64,000 bases of DNA from Stygiolobus caldivivus (lineage in GTDB: Archaea > Thermoproteota > Thermoprotei_A > Sulfolobales > Sulfolobaceae): NCBI RefSeq assembly GCF_019704315.1, contig NZ_AP024597.1, positions 62,001 to 126,000 on the forward strand, in the 5' to 3' direction. The position numbers were made by a program, and so were the translations under genes. Position 1 is the stretch's first letter; each line of letters opens with the position of its first letter. Below are positions 43,263 through 50,671 of this stretch, one piece after another. Under the pieces are notes generated by a model. It was given only the letters and a program-made list of their open reading frames with translations, did not search any database and was not told the origin of the DNA.

Positions 43263-44398
43263 GTTACTAGTTTTCCTTCACTATATACATTAATCCTCGT
43301 TACAAAGCATGTGTCTAAAGAAGCCACAGTTAACAATATTCCTATAGGGTTCTTTGGGTCGTCGACCGTAATTCCCTCTAAACTCTTCTCAAGTGCACCG
43401 CCGGGCTGAGCGATAAACGTAGTTGGTTGAAGGATTCTGTAAGACGAAACTATCCCCTTGTTAATTTCAAAAGTATGTATTAATGACCCTCTTATAGACT
43501 CTAGGTGTGAGACGTAATTTCCTTCCTCTATCTCAAAACCTTTCGATTCAATATCTATATCCGACAACATTAACAGCAGTTTTCCCATAACTCTAAGTCT
43601 GGATAGCTCCCTGAGTAAAGGCGAAGGTCCTCTCCTATAGTAATATCTCCTGGTAAAATTGTCAAACGTTAGTGCTTGGGCTAAAGGGCCTACCTCAACC
43701 TTCTCACCCTCATAAAAGACCTCCAAGCCCTTATCTTCAATTTTTTTAATATCCCCCGAATAATTGAACGGAAACCCTATTACCAAATGTTTGTCCAGCC
43801 CTGACGGAGTATCAAATTCTTGACCGCTTTCTACCAGAAGTTTTACGTCTCCTTTCAGTTCATCAATTGAACTTAAATCCATGAACTGTTGTAAGTCCAT
43901 CCCTATAACCTCCTTTTCAATTATTGTCTTTACGTCCCTGATCCATTCCTCCTTAACCGTTACCTTTTTCTTAGATTCAAGGTAGTCTGTATGGGGCCAC
44001 TTTCCTCCTATTCTCTCCATTAAACTTTTTATCCCTTGTGAAATTTTGATGATCTTCTTAAACTTATCTCCGTTGGGAAAGGAATAAGCGGGGTCTTTCA
44101 CGGTGTAAGGGAACCAGTAGGCGTAAGGGTGTTTTATATGGCTCTCTATTATTTCAAGGATGACTAAGGCTTGTGTAATTTCTACGGAAGACTTTCCTAC
44201 CTGCGTGTAAGCCAAAATATGTGATTGTCCGCAAGTAGCTAAGATCCTCGGTAGGAGCTGATAGAGCTTGTCAGCCCTCTTCCCTAAGAACACTTTATCG
44301 AAATCCCTGACCCTGTTGCCGGAACTCCTCGCCCTTACCACCTTTCCTTTCCTTATTTCCACATCTAAATCGATTACCTCTAAATCTAACAAGCTCAT
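43235..44398 (-). CDS. Degenerate [NiFe] hydrogenase large-subunit homologue, HupK/HoxV-like
   Basis: A 387-residue protein related to [NiFe] large subunits but lacking a full active site. The N-terminal ligand motif reads PRILATCGQSH: the first cysteine is leucine (L53) and the second is kept (C56). The C-terminal motif reads LDTCFVTRIN: the first cysteine is kept (C364), the second is threonine (T367) and the histidine is lost. The RxEGH segment is absent. This pattern and the size recall HupK/HoxV, scaffold proteins that help assemble the Fe(CN)2CO unit with HypC. It starts 44 bp from the divergent hypC gene, which supports a maturation role. A catalytic role is unlikely. Confidence 0.7.
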   Translation of the reverse strand: MSLLDLEVIDLDVEIRKGKVVRARSSGNRVRDFDKVFLGKRADKLYQLLPRILATCGQSHILAYTQVGKSSVEITQALVILEIIESHIKHPYAYWFPYTVKDPAYSFPNGDKFKKIIKISQGIKSLMERIGGKWPHTDYLESKKKVTVKEEWIRDVKTIIEKEVIGMDLQQFMDLSSIDELKGDVKLLVESGQEFDTPSGLDKHLVIGFPFNYSGDIKKIEDKGLEVFYEGEKVEVGPLAQALTFDNFTRRYYYRRGPSPLLRELSRLRVMGKLLLMLSDIDIESKGFEIEEGNYVSHLESIRGSLIHTFEINKGIVSSYRILQPTTFIAQPGGALEKSLEGITVDDPKNPIGILLTVASLDTCFVTRINVYSEGKLVTQRRVGGFC

Positions 44399-44442
44399 TA
44401 TGTAACTAATATTTATAAAGTTAATAAAATAACATTATTATT
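44399..44442. promoter_or_regulatory. Shared hypC / HupK-like promoter region
   Basis: Only 44 bp separate the two divergent starts. ATATTTATAAAG (44408-44419) is a TATA-like element about 24-35 bp before the hypC GTG. The two maturation genes are therefore probably co-regulated. Confidence 0.45.
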
Positions 44443-44697
44443 GTGTGCATCAGTATACCAGCTAAGGTAGTACAAGTAGGAGATATGATAGCATTAGTAG
44501 ACTTCGGTAACGGAGAACCTACACCTGCACTTAACAACGCTGAAGACGAAATAAAGGAAGGAGACTACGTATTAGTCAGTTATGGTATGATAATACAGAA
44601 AATAAGTGAAAGAGAATACCTTGAGCTGTTAAGTTACGAAAGGCAGATGAGAGAATTAGCCCTTACGTCTTCTCTTGAGCAGGGAAAGAAAGGTTAG
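44443..44697 (+). CDS. hypC: HypC-family hydrogenase maturation chaperone
   Basis: An 84-residue protein that begins MCISIPAKVVQVG from a GTG start. The N-terminal M-C-(I/L)-x-(I/V)-P motif with cysteine 2 is the defining HypC feature. That cysteine binds the iron that is being fitted with CN and CO by HypD, and HypC then delivers it to the large subunit. DYVLVSYGMIIQKISEREYL is the conserved OB-like core and GMII is typical. HypD, HypE, HypA and HypB are not in this window. It is probably shared by all three hydrogenases here. Confidence 0.92.
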   Translation: MCISIPAKVVQVGDMIALVDFGNGEPTPALNNAEDEIKEGDYVLVSYGMIIQKISEREYLELLSYERQMRELALTSSLEQGKKG

Positions 44698-45636
44698 CGA
44701 CACGGCGGTAGCCAAAACAGCAACCGCAATAGGAGATACTAACACGGATTTTTTATGCGGAGATGTAATGATCGTAGGGGCGGACTGCTTTTCAACTGTG
44801 TTCGTTGAGTTAGGTCTCTGGAAAAAGTAAATAGTAGGGGCGGACTTAAATATGTTTCCTTTAGAGAGAAAAGGTTGAGGATAATAGTGTATAACCAAGC
44901 CAAAATATTTGGAAAAAGAAATGTTATTATAGCATAAGCTCATGTTGTATATGCCTAAACCTAGATAAACTCCTACTTGGTCATGGCTTATAACATTATC
45001 ACTCACGTAAATGAAATCACCGTAATCTACTTCTACACCTGCTCCTCCACCTATGATTACGTTATCTTTTACTTCAACGTAAGCAGGATCATATAGGTAT
45101 ACGTCGTATATTGTAGAGTTAATAACCTGATTTCGTGTTACGCTAACATTATTACTACCTAAAATGAATATGCCGTATTGGTTACCCACGAGTACGTTAC
45201 TGCTTATGGTTATGTTCTGGCTCCCTTCCCATACGGTTATTCCGTCGTGACCGTTAAATGAAATATTGTTGAACTGGATAAAGACGTTAGACGAATTTTG
45301 TATATTCACACCATCATAGTTGTTCCCTACCACTGTATCGTTAAATATTAACACATTAGACGAATTTATAATCGAAATACCAAAATATTGACTATTGTGT
45401 ATGTAAGAGCCCTCTATTGTTATATTCCTTGAGTCCTTAATCGTAATACAACTCGTTGTAATGTTATCGAATGCGACGTTTTTAACGTGATCGATCACGA
45501 GGTCGGGAGGAATAACTTTAGGTTTGCTACCTACTTCAGACAATATTACCGCATTCAGACCTAAATGAGGACAGATGCTGATTATTAATAGTAAGGTAAT
45601 TATGAGTGTAAAATACTGTGTTCTCTCGGTCACCAT
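44656..45636 (-). CDS. NosD-like right-handed beta-helix surface protein
   Basis: A 326-residue protein with an N-terminal signal or anchor helix (YFTLIITLLLIISICPHLGL), about eight parallel beta-helix coils (repeats such as GISIINSSNVLIFNDTVVGN and GITVWEGSQNITISSNVLVG), a threonine/serine-rich stretch and a C-terminal helix (VSPIAVAVLATAVSLTFLSL) with an RRRK stop. This is the layout of archaeal NosD/pectin-lyase-like surface proteins anchored at both ends. Its function is unknown. Its 3' end overlaps hypC by 42 bp on the other strand. Confidence 0.8.
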   Translation of the reverse strand: MVTERTQYFTLIITLLLIISICPHLGLNAVILSEVGSKPKVIPPDLVIDHVKNVAFDNITTSCITIKDSRNITIEGSYIHNSQYFGISIINSSNVLIFNDTVVGNNYDGVNIQNSSNVFIQFNNISFNGHDGITVWEGSQNITISSNVLVGNQYGIFILGSNNVSVTRNQVINSTIYDVYLYDPAYVEVKDNVIIGGGAGVEVDYGDFIYVSDNVISHDQVGVYLGLGIYNMSLCYNNISFSKYFGLVIHYYPQPFLSKGNIFKSAPTIYFFQRPNSTNTVEKQSAPTIITSPHKKSVLVSPIAVAVLATAVSLTFLSLLKRRRKG

Positions 45637-45831
45637 AATTAACCGACTGTTTATTATTTCACTTAATTACTATATATTGTTTTTCAAATCACAAACTAAA
45701 TTTAAGCCCAAACCCCATGTACTCCTTTATACGTACAGCATGTAACGTCTAACAAACCGGGTCTATAAACGTAGGGCGGTATATGTCTTGTCCTGCGTTA
45801 TGAGCCCAAAAGCATTATTAGCTAACTTCAT

Positions 45832-45860
45832 CTTGCCCTTCAATAGACTGAGTGAGTATA
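45832..45860. repeat. Single end of the TATACTC repeat family
   Basis: CTTGCCCTTCAATAGACTGA and the following GTGAGTATA are the inverted form of the end seen at 21934 and 36668. No partner end is found nearby. Confidence 0.4.
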
Positions 45861-45903
45861 AGTTGAATTGAATAAAAAAGAAAGAGAATATAAAGCCTTA
45901 ATA

Positions 45904-46320
45904 TTATATCTTTCTCTTTATCCTCTCTAGCCTTATTTCCTCATCAATTACCGATATAAATTCGTCCATCCACCTCTTTAAAACCCTTAGCGAGGTTTTT
46001 TCCATCCATCCTTCATATTCGACTTCTATTTGCAGACTACCTTCTGATTTCAAGTTGAACACTATCCTTCCATTACCCAACTCTCCCTCTCTCCTTCTAA
46101 GCTGAAAGACATACATTATCCTGCTATATGAAGTATACACATTTCCGTGAAACTCGTGGGAAATTCCTAAAAAACTTGCGGAACCCCAATAAGAAGAACG
46201 ATCCCTCTGCACATTTTTTATGCTTTTGAAAATCCTGGGAAGGACAAACACTGGGTCTGATAAGATCTCCCTCAGCGCCTCTCTTGTGTGAGACGTGGTA
46301 ACTGAGTATTCAACTTTCAT
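45904..46320 (-). CDS. SRPBCC-fold protein, DUF3211-like
   Basis: A 138-residue protein that begins MKVEYSVTTSHTREALREIL. It continues with LSDPVFVLPRIFKSIKNVQR, then strands and a long C-terminal helix (LKRWMDEFISVIDEEIRL). It is the compact form of the fold seen in the first half of 33158-33997. The ATG at 46320 is preferred over the TTG at 46323. It lies on the same strand as the membrane protein and thioredoxin-like gene but is separate, with no clear operon. Ligand unknown. Confidence 0.65.
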   Translation of the reverse strand: MKVEYSVTTSHTREALREILSDPVFVLPRIFKSIKNVQRDRSSYWGSASFLGISHEFHGNVYTSYSRIMYVFQLRRREGELGNGRIVFNLKSEGSLQIEVEYEGWMEKTSLRVLKRWMDEFISVIDEEIRLERIKRKI

Positions 46321-46404
46321 CAAATTAATAAATTATCATGCAAAGTAATAAAGATAGTGTTAATTTAACTATTTTTAGAAAAATAAAGAAGTTTAAACAT
46401 CTTA

Positions 46405-46905
46405 TTAATTCCTTTTTTCGTTTATTAACTTCCCCCTACTCTTTTCATATCTAACAATAAGGATCCCCATGAGAGCTAAGGAGGTTAAACCTACCACATC
46501 TTGGAGGACCATATAGCTCAATAGAGATAGATCAAAGCCATAAGCTAGTATTGCTGGTACGGGTAACGTTAGACTTAATAAGAGGTTAATAAACCAGATT
46601 AGGCTGGTAAAAAAGGATGTCCATAAGGACTGTGAAAGCTTGTAAGCTAAAAACCCCACGGCAATAATGTTAATCGCGGGTATCAGAGTCAAAAAGGACA
46701 CGTATCGTGACAGACCATCTAAGGTTATCAGGATATCGACAATCAAGACCGCCAGAATGGAATAACCGATCAAATAATTCAGTATTGAAGAAGGATAAAC
46801 TACATTATGAGTAAATACGTCCAAAATTTCGTAAAGAAAAACTACCTGACCGAATCCTACAAGCACAAAGTATACCTTAGTTATTAAATTTACCAAGTAT
46901 CTCAC
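46405..46905 (-). CDS. Multipass membrane protein
   Basis: A 166-residue protein with four or five hydrophobic helices and a charged C-terminus (RYEKSRGKLINEKRN). It overlaps the preceding thioredoxin-like gene by 29 bp and is therefore in one operon with it. No catalytic motif is visible. A membrane partner that exchanges electrons with, or anchors, the thioredoxin-fold protein is possible, but this is inference. Confidence 0.65.
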   Translation of the reverse strand: MRYLVNLITKVYFVLVGFGQVVFLYEILDVFTHNVVYPSSILNYLIGYSILAVLIVDILITLDGLSRYVSFLTLIPAINIIAVGFLAYKLSQSLWTSFFTSLIWFINLLLSLTLPVPAILAYGFDLSLLSYMVLQDVVGLTSLALMGILIVRYEKSRGKLINEKRN

Positions 46906-48139
46906 CTAGAACTAACGCAAACTGAGCTTGGTTAAAATAGGAGTAGTATACGTAACTGGGTAATATGTCGAGGATAATTTTCCTCGCATCGTCTACCCTT
47001 CCCAGATTAATTAGGGCCTCAGCTAGTACCGAGTTATCATAAATAAACTTAAACCTCCCTATACCTTCGCGTTCTGCAAACTCTAAAGTCACGTCATAGT
47101 ACCCTCCTCCACCATAATAATGCCCTAAAATTGATGACACCTTACGCGTCAAGCTATCTTCTCGGGCTAGAGTCAAAGCCCTCAACAAGTGGGCTATATC
47201 AAAAAGATAGAGGGGGGATTCCGGGTTATCGACCCTGTGATTTCCAGATCTTGATAAGAGCTCTAAGAGTAGTTTAGCCCTTTCTGAATAGTCCTCATAG
47301 TCACCTAGGGTATAAAACGCCTCTAAGACAAGTGCATTGACGTGCATGAAGGGCCTTGTATCCACTTTATCGAAAGCGACACCATTCATTATCAGTCCGT
47401 CATCTCTCGTCATCGACTTAAGGAATTCCCCGGTCTTAATAGCATAGTCCAAATACTTATCATCTTTTATCGTTTTGTAAGCATCAAGGAGGATCATTAC
47501 CATACTCGCATTGAAATCCGACATCTTTACCTTATACGGCTCTTTCCAGTCTATGCTCTTCGAGAATAAGTAGAACCCATTATCCCATAAGTAGTCGATA
47601 GCGTTATCTAACGTTATGGAGACCATTGACTGGTGATAGAAATCGTTAAACTTAAGAAAGAGTTTGAGGACCTCGGGAGACACAAACTTAGGCTCTCTTT
47701 CAAACCCACCCGAGATCCAGTCAAAGTACCCCTCACATCTCCTTAGAATGTCCCGGAACACATATTCTTCTGAGAAGGCTGGTAATTTTTTCTCTACCTC
47801 AGGCGGTTTTATGAGTTTTCCCTTTCCCCCCAAGAGATAGATAGAAGTAGAAATCAGTTCCCTTAACTTTTCACTCTCAATTAGACCGTAACTCCCACCT
47901 ATAATGCCTCGATCGGTAATAACGCTAATGCTCGGATATATTTGGGGGGTATACCTGATGGCTATATCAGGCCTCTCATCGGCATCAATGAGTACGAACT
48001 CAACATCTCTAAACTCCTCCTCAATTTTTTTCAATTCCGTTATTTGCTTATCGCAAAGTTCGCACCAAGAGGTGACGGTAAGCAGGACTTTCATCTCATG
48101 CTCCCCTCTAAACCTCGGGCTCCAGTCTGAAAATATCAT
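46877..48139 (-). CDS. Thioredoxin-fold protein with a YyaL/six-hairpin-like C-terminal domain
   Basis: A 420-residue protein. Residues 16-110 form a thioredoxin-like domain with the redox motif TSWCELCDKQ and a cis-proline-like TPQIYPSISV. The remaining 300 residues are helical and resemble the alpha/alpha toroid of DUF255/YyaL proteins (FNASMVMILLDAYKTIKDDK and VNALVLEAFYTLGDYEDY). An ATG at 48094 would start right at the thioredoxin domain. The ATG at 48139 is kept because a TTTTTAAATTA box lies about 20-30 bp before it. The function of this family is unclear. It heads an operon with the membrane protein. Confidence 0.75.
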   Translation of the reverse strand: MIFSDWSPRFRGEHEMKVLLTVTSWCELCDKQITELKKIEEEFRDVEFVLIDADERPDIAIRYTPQIYPSISVITDRGIIGGSYGLIESEKLRELISTSIYLLGGKGKLIKPPEVEKKLPAFSEEYVFRDILRRCEGYFDWISGGFEREPKFVSPEVLKLFLKFNDFYHQSMVSITLDNAIDYLWDNGFYLFSKSIDWKEPYKVKMSDFNASMVMILLDAYKTIKDDKYLDYAIKTGEFLKSMTRDDGLIMNGVAFDKVDTRPFMHVNALVLEAFYTLGDYEDYSERAKLLLELLSRSGNHRVDNPESPLYLFDIAHLLRALTLAREDSLTRKVSSILGHYYGGGGYYDVTLEFAEREGIGRFKFIYDNSVLAEALINLGRVDDARKIILDILPSYVYYSYFNQAQFALVLGEILGKFNN

Positions 48140-48226
48140 ACATTATAATGTTGTGGAATTAATTTAAAAAGGTATACTAGGTATAATAAAGTAAACTTTA
48201 TAATTATTATTAGAAAAAGTAATTAT

Positions 48227-49237
48227 ATGGGCGGTGAGATTCACCAATTAGTAGAGATCTATTTATTTTATATTGCTACAATGACTGTCCTTATCTCGTA
48301 CCTCCTTTACCTGAGCCTAATTAAAAGGGAGGAAAAAGCTTACTTATTCCTTGAGGTATCATTTATAATGACGGGTATCTTCTTAATATTTATATCCAAT
48401 TCAGTCCTAGTATCACTCTTGATTACTGTCTATCTCTGGTTGATCCCTAGACTGCTACACTCCTCCGGTAAAATAGCTCTGGCTTCAATAACGTCAACAA
48501 TTTCACATGAGATCATCATGAGTCTGATCTATTATGCTATTGTTAGGGGTGGGTTATTAAACGCGTTGTACTCCCTTTACTTTTATGCTACTGATATACC
48601 TTCTTTCTCACTTTCTCTATATAGTATAATAGTCCCATCGGTCTTAGAAATTGTAAACTCCTTCATGTTCTTTCTCATGATACTGCCGGAAATTATATTT
48701 GTGTGTGCTAAGACAAGGAACTATTATGCATTGGGGATTTCTCTACTAGCACTCAGCGGACCTAATATTGCATCCGAAATGACCCATTCAATACTACCGC
48801 TCCAAGAAGACCCTATAAAGCAAGCCTCACTTTTGGCATTACTTATATCTGTGGTCTTACAACTCACGTTTAGCGTACAGTACATTAAAAACAAGATAGA
48901 CACTTATTACTTTTCCTCGTTCCTTATTGCTTCATCACTCTTATCAATTTCCGAACTTTATTACTCTATAACGCTAAACGAAGTACCTTACGCAATCACA
49001 ACGCTTGTAGGACTGTTCGTCTCTTTATTATTAATAGCTAAGCCTGTCCAAGTTAATGTGAGAACTGTGGGCTTACCGTTGGTACTGGCCTCTGCTCTCC
49101 CTAACTTGTTCTGGGGTGCTTCAGTAGCTCTATTCTACAATTTGTACCAGTTTGTATTCCCCTTTTCGGTTCTTCCTTTCGTACTCGGCATGTCTCCTTT
49201 CTTTTACGTGAAATTTAATAATTTAACTAAAAATTAG
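48227..49237 (+). CDS. Polytopic membrane protein upstream of hydrogenase B
   Basis: A 336-residue protein with about nine or ten membrane helices from end to end and few charged residues. I see no heme-binding histidine pairs or transporter motif that would name it. It precedes hynS in the same direction, but a promoter-like region lies between them, so it need not be in the operon. It could be a partner or assembly factor of hydrogenase B. That is inference from position. Confidence 0.65.
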   Translation: MGGEIHQLVEIYLFYIATMTVLISYLLYLSLIKREEKAYLFLEVSFIMTGIFLIFISNSVLVSLLITVYLWLIPRLLHSSGKIALASITSTISHEIIMSLIYYAIVRGGLLNALYSLYFYATDIPSFSLSLYSIIVPSVLEIVNSFMFFLMILPEIIFVCAKTRNYYALGISLLALSGPNIASEMTHSILPLQEDPIKQASLLALLISVVLQLTFSVQYIKNKIDTYYFSSFLIASSLLSISELYYSITLNEVPYAITTLVGLFVSLLLIAKPVQVNVRTVGLPLVLASALPNLFWGASVALFYNLYQFVFPFSVLPFVLGMSPFFYVKFNNLTKN

Positions 49238-49279
49238 ATTTTTGTAATCGCTATTTACTATGCTAAGATTCAAAATAAA

Positions 49280-49287
49280 ATTTATTA
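49280..49287 (+). promoter_or_regulatory. TATA box of hydrogenase B operon
   Basis: ATTTATTA lies 27-34 bp before the ATG at 49314, a fitting position for a leaderless start of the hynS mRNA. Confidence 0.5.
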
Positions 49288-49313
49288 ATCAGGTTTCCTA
49301 AAATATACCTAGT

Positions 49314-50669
49314 ATGAGTAAAGACACTCAGGGAAAGGAAGTTAAAGTCCGTATATCTAGAAGAGACTTCATGAAAATAGCTTCAATAACTGGACTTACC
49401 GCGTGGATGGTAGAAAAAGGGCTAACATGGAAAGACCTATTTAACATGGCTGCTAGCACCGATAACGACCCAGTAAACGTCATATGGACCGGTAACGGTT
49501 GGTGTGGTGGGAATACAATAGCTTTTATCGACGCAATGAACCCGGCTGTCGAGGACGTGATAACAGAGGTAACATTCAACCTACAGCCAATTCCTTTAAG
49601 GACACCTTCTATATCAGGACTACCAAACGTAAACCTGGTCTATCACCCGATATTAATGCCCCAAGATGATGTAGCGTATCCTACTATGGAAGCAGCTCTC
49701 GCTGGAGATTTTGACCCGTATGTGCTAGTCGTCGAAGGCACGATGTTTGACGAGTTCGGGTTATACGGCTATACCAAACCAGACGGGTCATTCTGGTGTT
49801 CGGCAGGGAGGACTCCGGGCGGACACGTGCTACTCTGTGACGAATTCGTATTTAATTTAATGAAAAACGCCGCACTAGTATACGCTACCGGTGCATGTGC
49901 TACATATGGGGGGATCCCCGCGACTACCAACGGGTTGGGGTATAGGAGCCCGACTTATGCCATGGGGATGTTAGATGATCCGTATAGGGGCATTATGGGC
50001 TTCCCGGCCTATTTGCATGAGGTATACAGTAAGGGACTGGGGACATTCAGGGGAGAAACGGTAATTGACGAAGATATATACGCCGTTACTAATTCACCCT
50101 ACAACACTTCTTATCCAGGCCCAAGTTATCATTGGCAGTCAAAACTAGGGCAGCCTATAATCGCGATAGCCGCAGACCCTCCAGCAGGGGACTGGATAAT
50201 GAGGACTTTAGTTGCAGGCGTCCTATATGCAAAAGGCTTAGCACCCGCACCTAACACCTACCTAGATGTCTTTAATAGGCCAAAGTTCTTCTACGGAAAC
50301 GAGACACACCAGAACTGTCCCAGGGCCGGGTTCTTCGCGCAAGGGATTTTTGCCCAGAACTTCGGAGACCCCCAGTGTACCTACAGCCTAGGCTGTAAGG
50401 GGACAGAAGCAAACAGCCCGGCACCGAGGTTAGGATGGATCGGTGGAGTAGGAGGGTGTACGAGGGGCGGAGTGTGTATAGCCTGTACTGCACCAGGTTT
50501 CCCTGATTTATACGAGCCCTTCTACGCACCACCCAATGCACCTACTTTACCTTCTACTACCCTCCTAGCTGCTGCTGTAGCCGCAGGAATAATAGTCGGA
50601 GCAGGGTCTTATGCGTTATCAAGAAGGAGGGGTAAACCCTCTGTCCCTAAAACTAAAGAGGTGAGTTAA
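49314..50669 (+). CDS. hynS: [NiFe] hydrogenase B, small subunit (Isp-type, group 1g-like), Tat-exported
   Basis: A 451-residue small subunit. The twin-arginine signal ISRRDFMKIAS is at residues 14-24, and a C-terminal helix (LLAAAVAAGIIVGAGSYALS) anchors it in the membrane, so the enzyme faces the outside. The proximal-cluster motif reads GNGWCGGNTIAF: C64 is kept and the second ligand is asparagine (N67). Further cluster cysteines are in TGACATYGG and in the C-terminal part (HQNCPRAG, CTYSLGCKG, GCTRGGVCIACTAPGFP). It starts the operon with hynL, isp1 and isp2. It passes electrons from H2 oxidation to Isp1/Isp2. Confidence 0.94.
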   Translation: MSKDTQGKEVKVRISRRDFMKIASITGLTAWMVEKGLTWKDLFNMAASTDNDPVNVIWTGNGWCGGNTIAFIDAMNPAVEDVITEVTFNLQPIPLRTPSISGLPNVNLVYHPILMPQDDVAYPTMEAALAGDFDPYVLVVEGTMFDEFGLYGYTKPDGSFWCSAGRTPGGHVLLCDEFVFNLMKNAALVYATGACATYGGIPATTNGLGYRSPTYAMGMLDDPYRGIMGFPAYLHEVYSKGLGTFRGETVIDEDIYAVTNSPYNTSYPGPSYHWQSKLGQPIIAIAADPPAGDWIMRTLVAGVLYAKGLAPAPNTYLDVFNRPKFFYGNETHQNCPRAGFFAQGIFAQNFGDPQCTYSLGCKGTEANSPAPRLGWIGGVGGCTRGGVCIACTAPGFPDLYEPFYAPPNAPTLPSTTLLAAAVAAGIIVGAGSYALSRRRGKPSVPKTKEVS

Positions 50670-50671
50670 AT

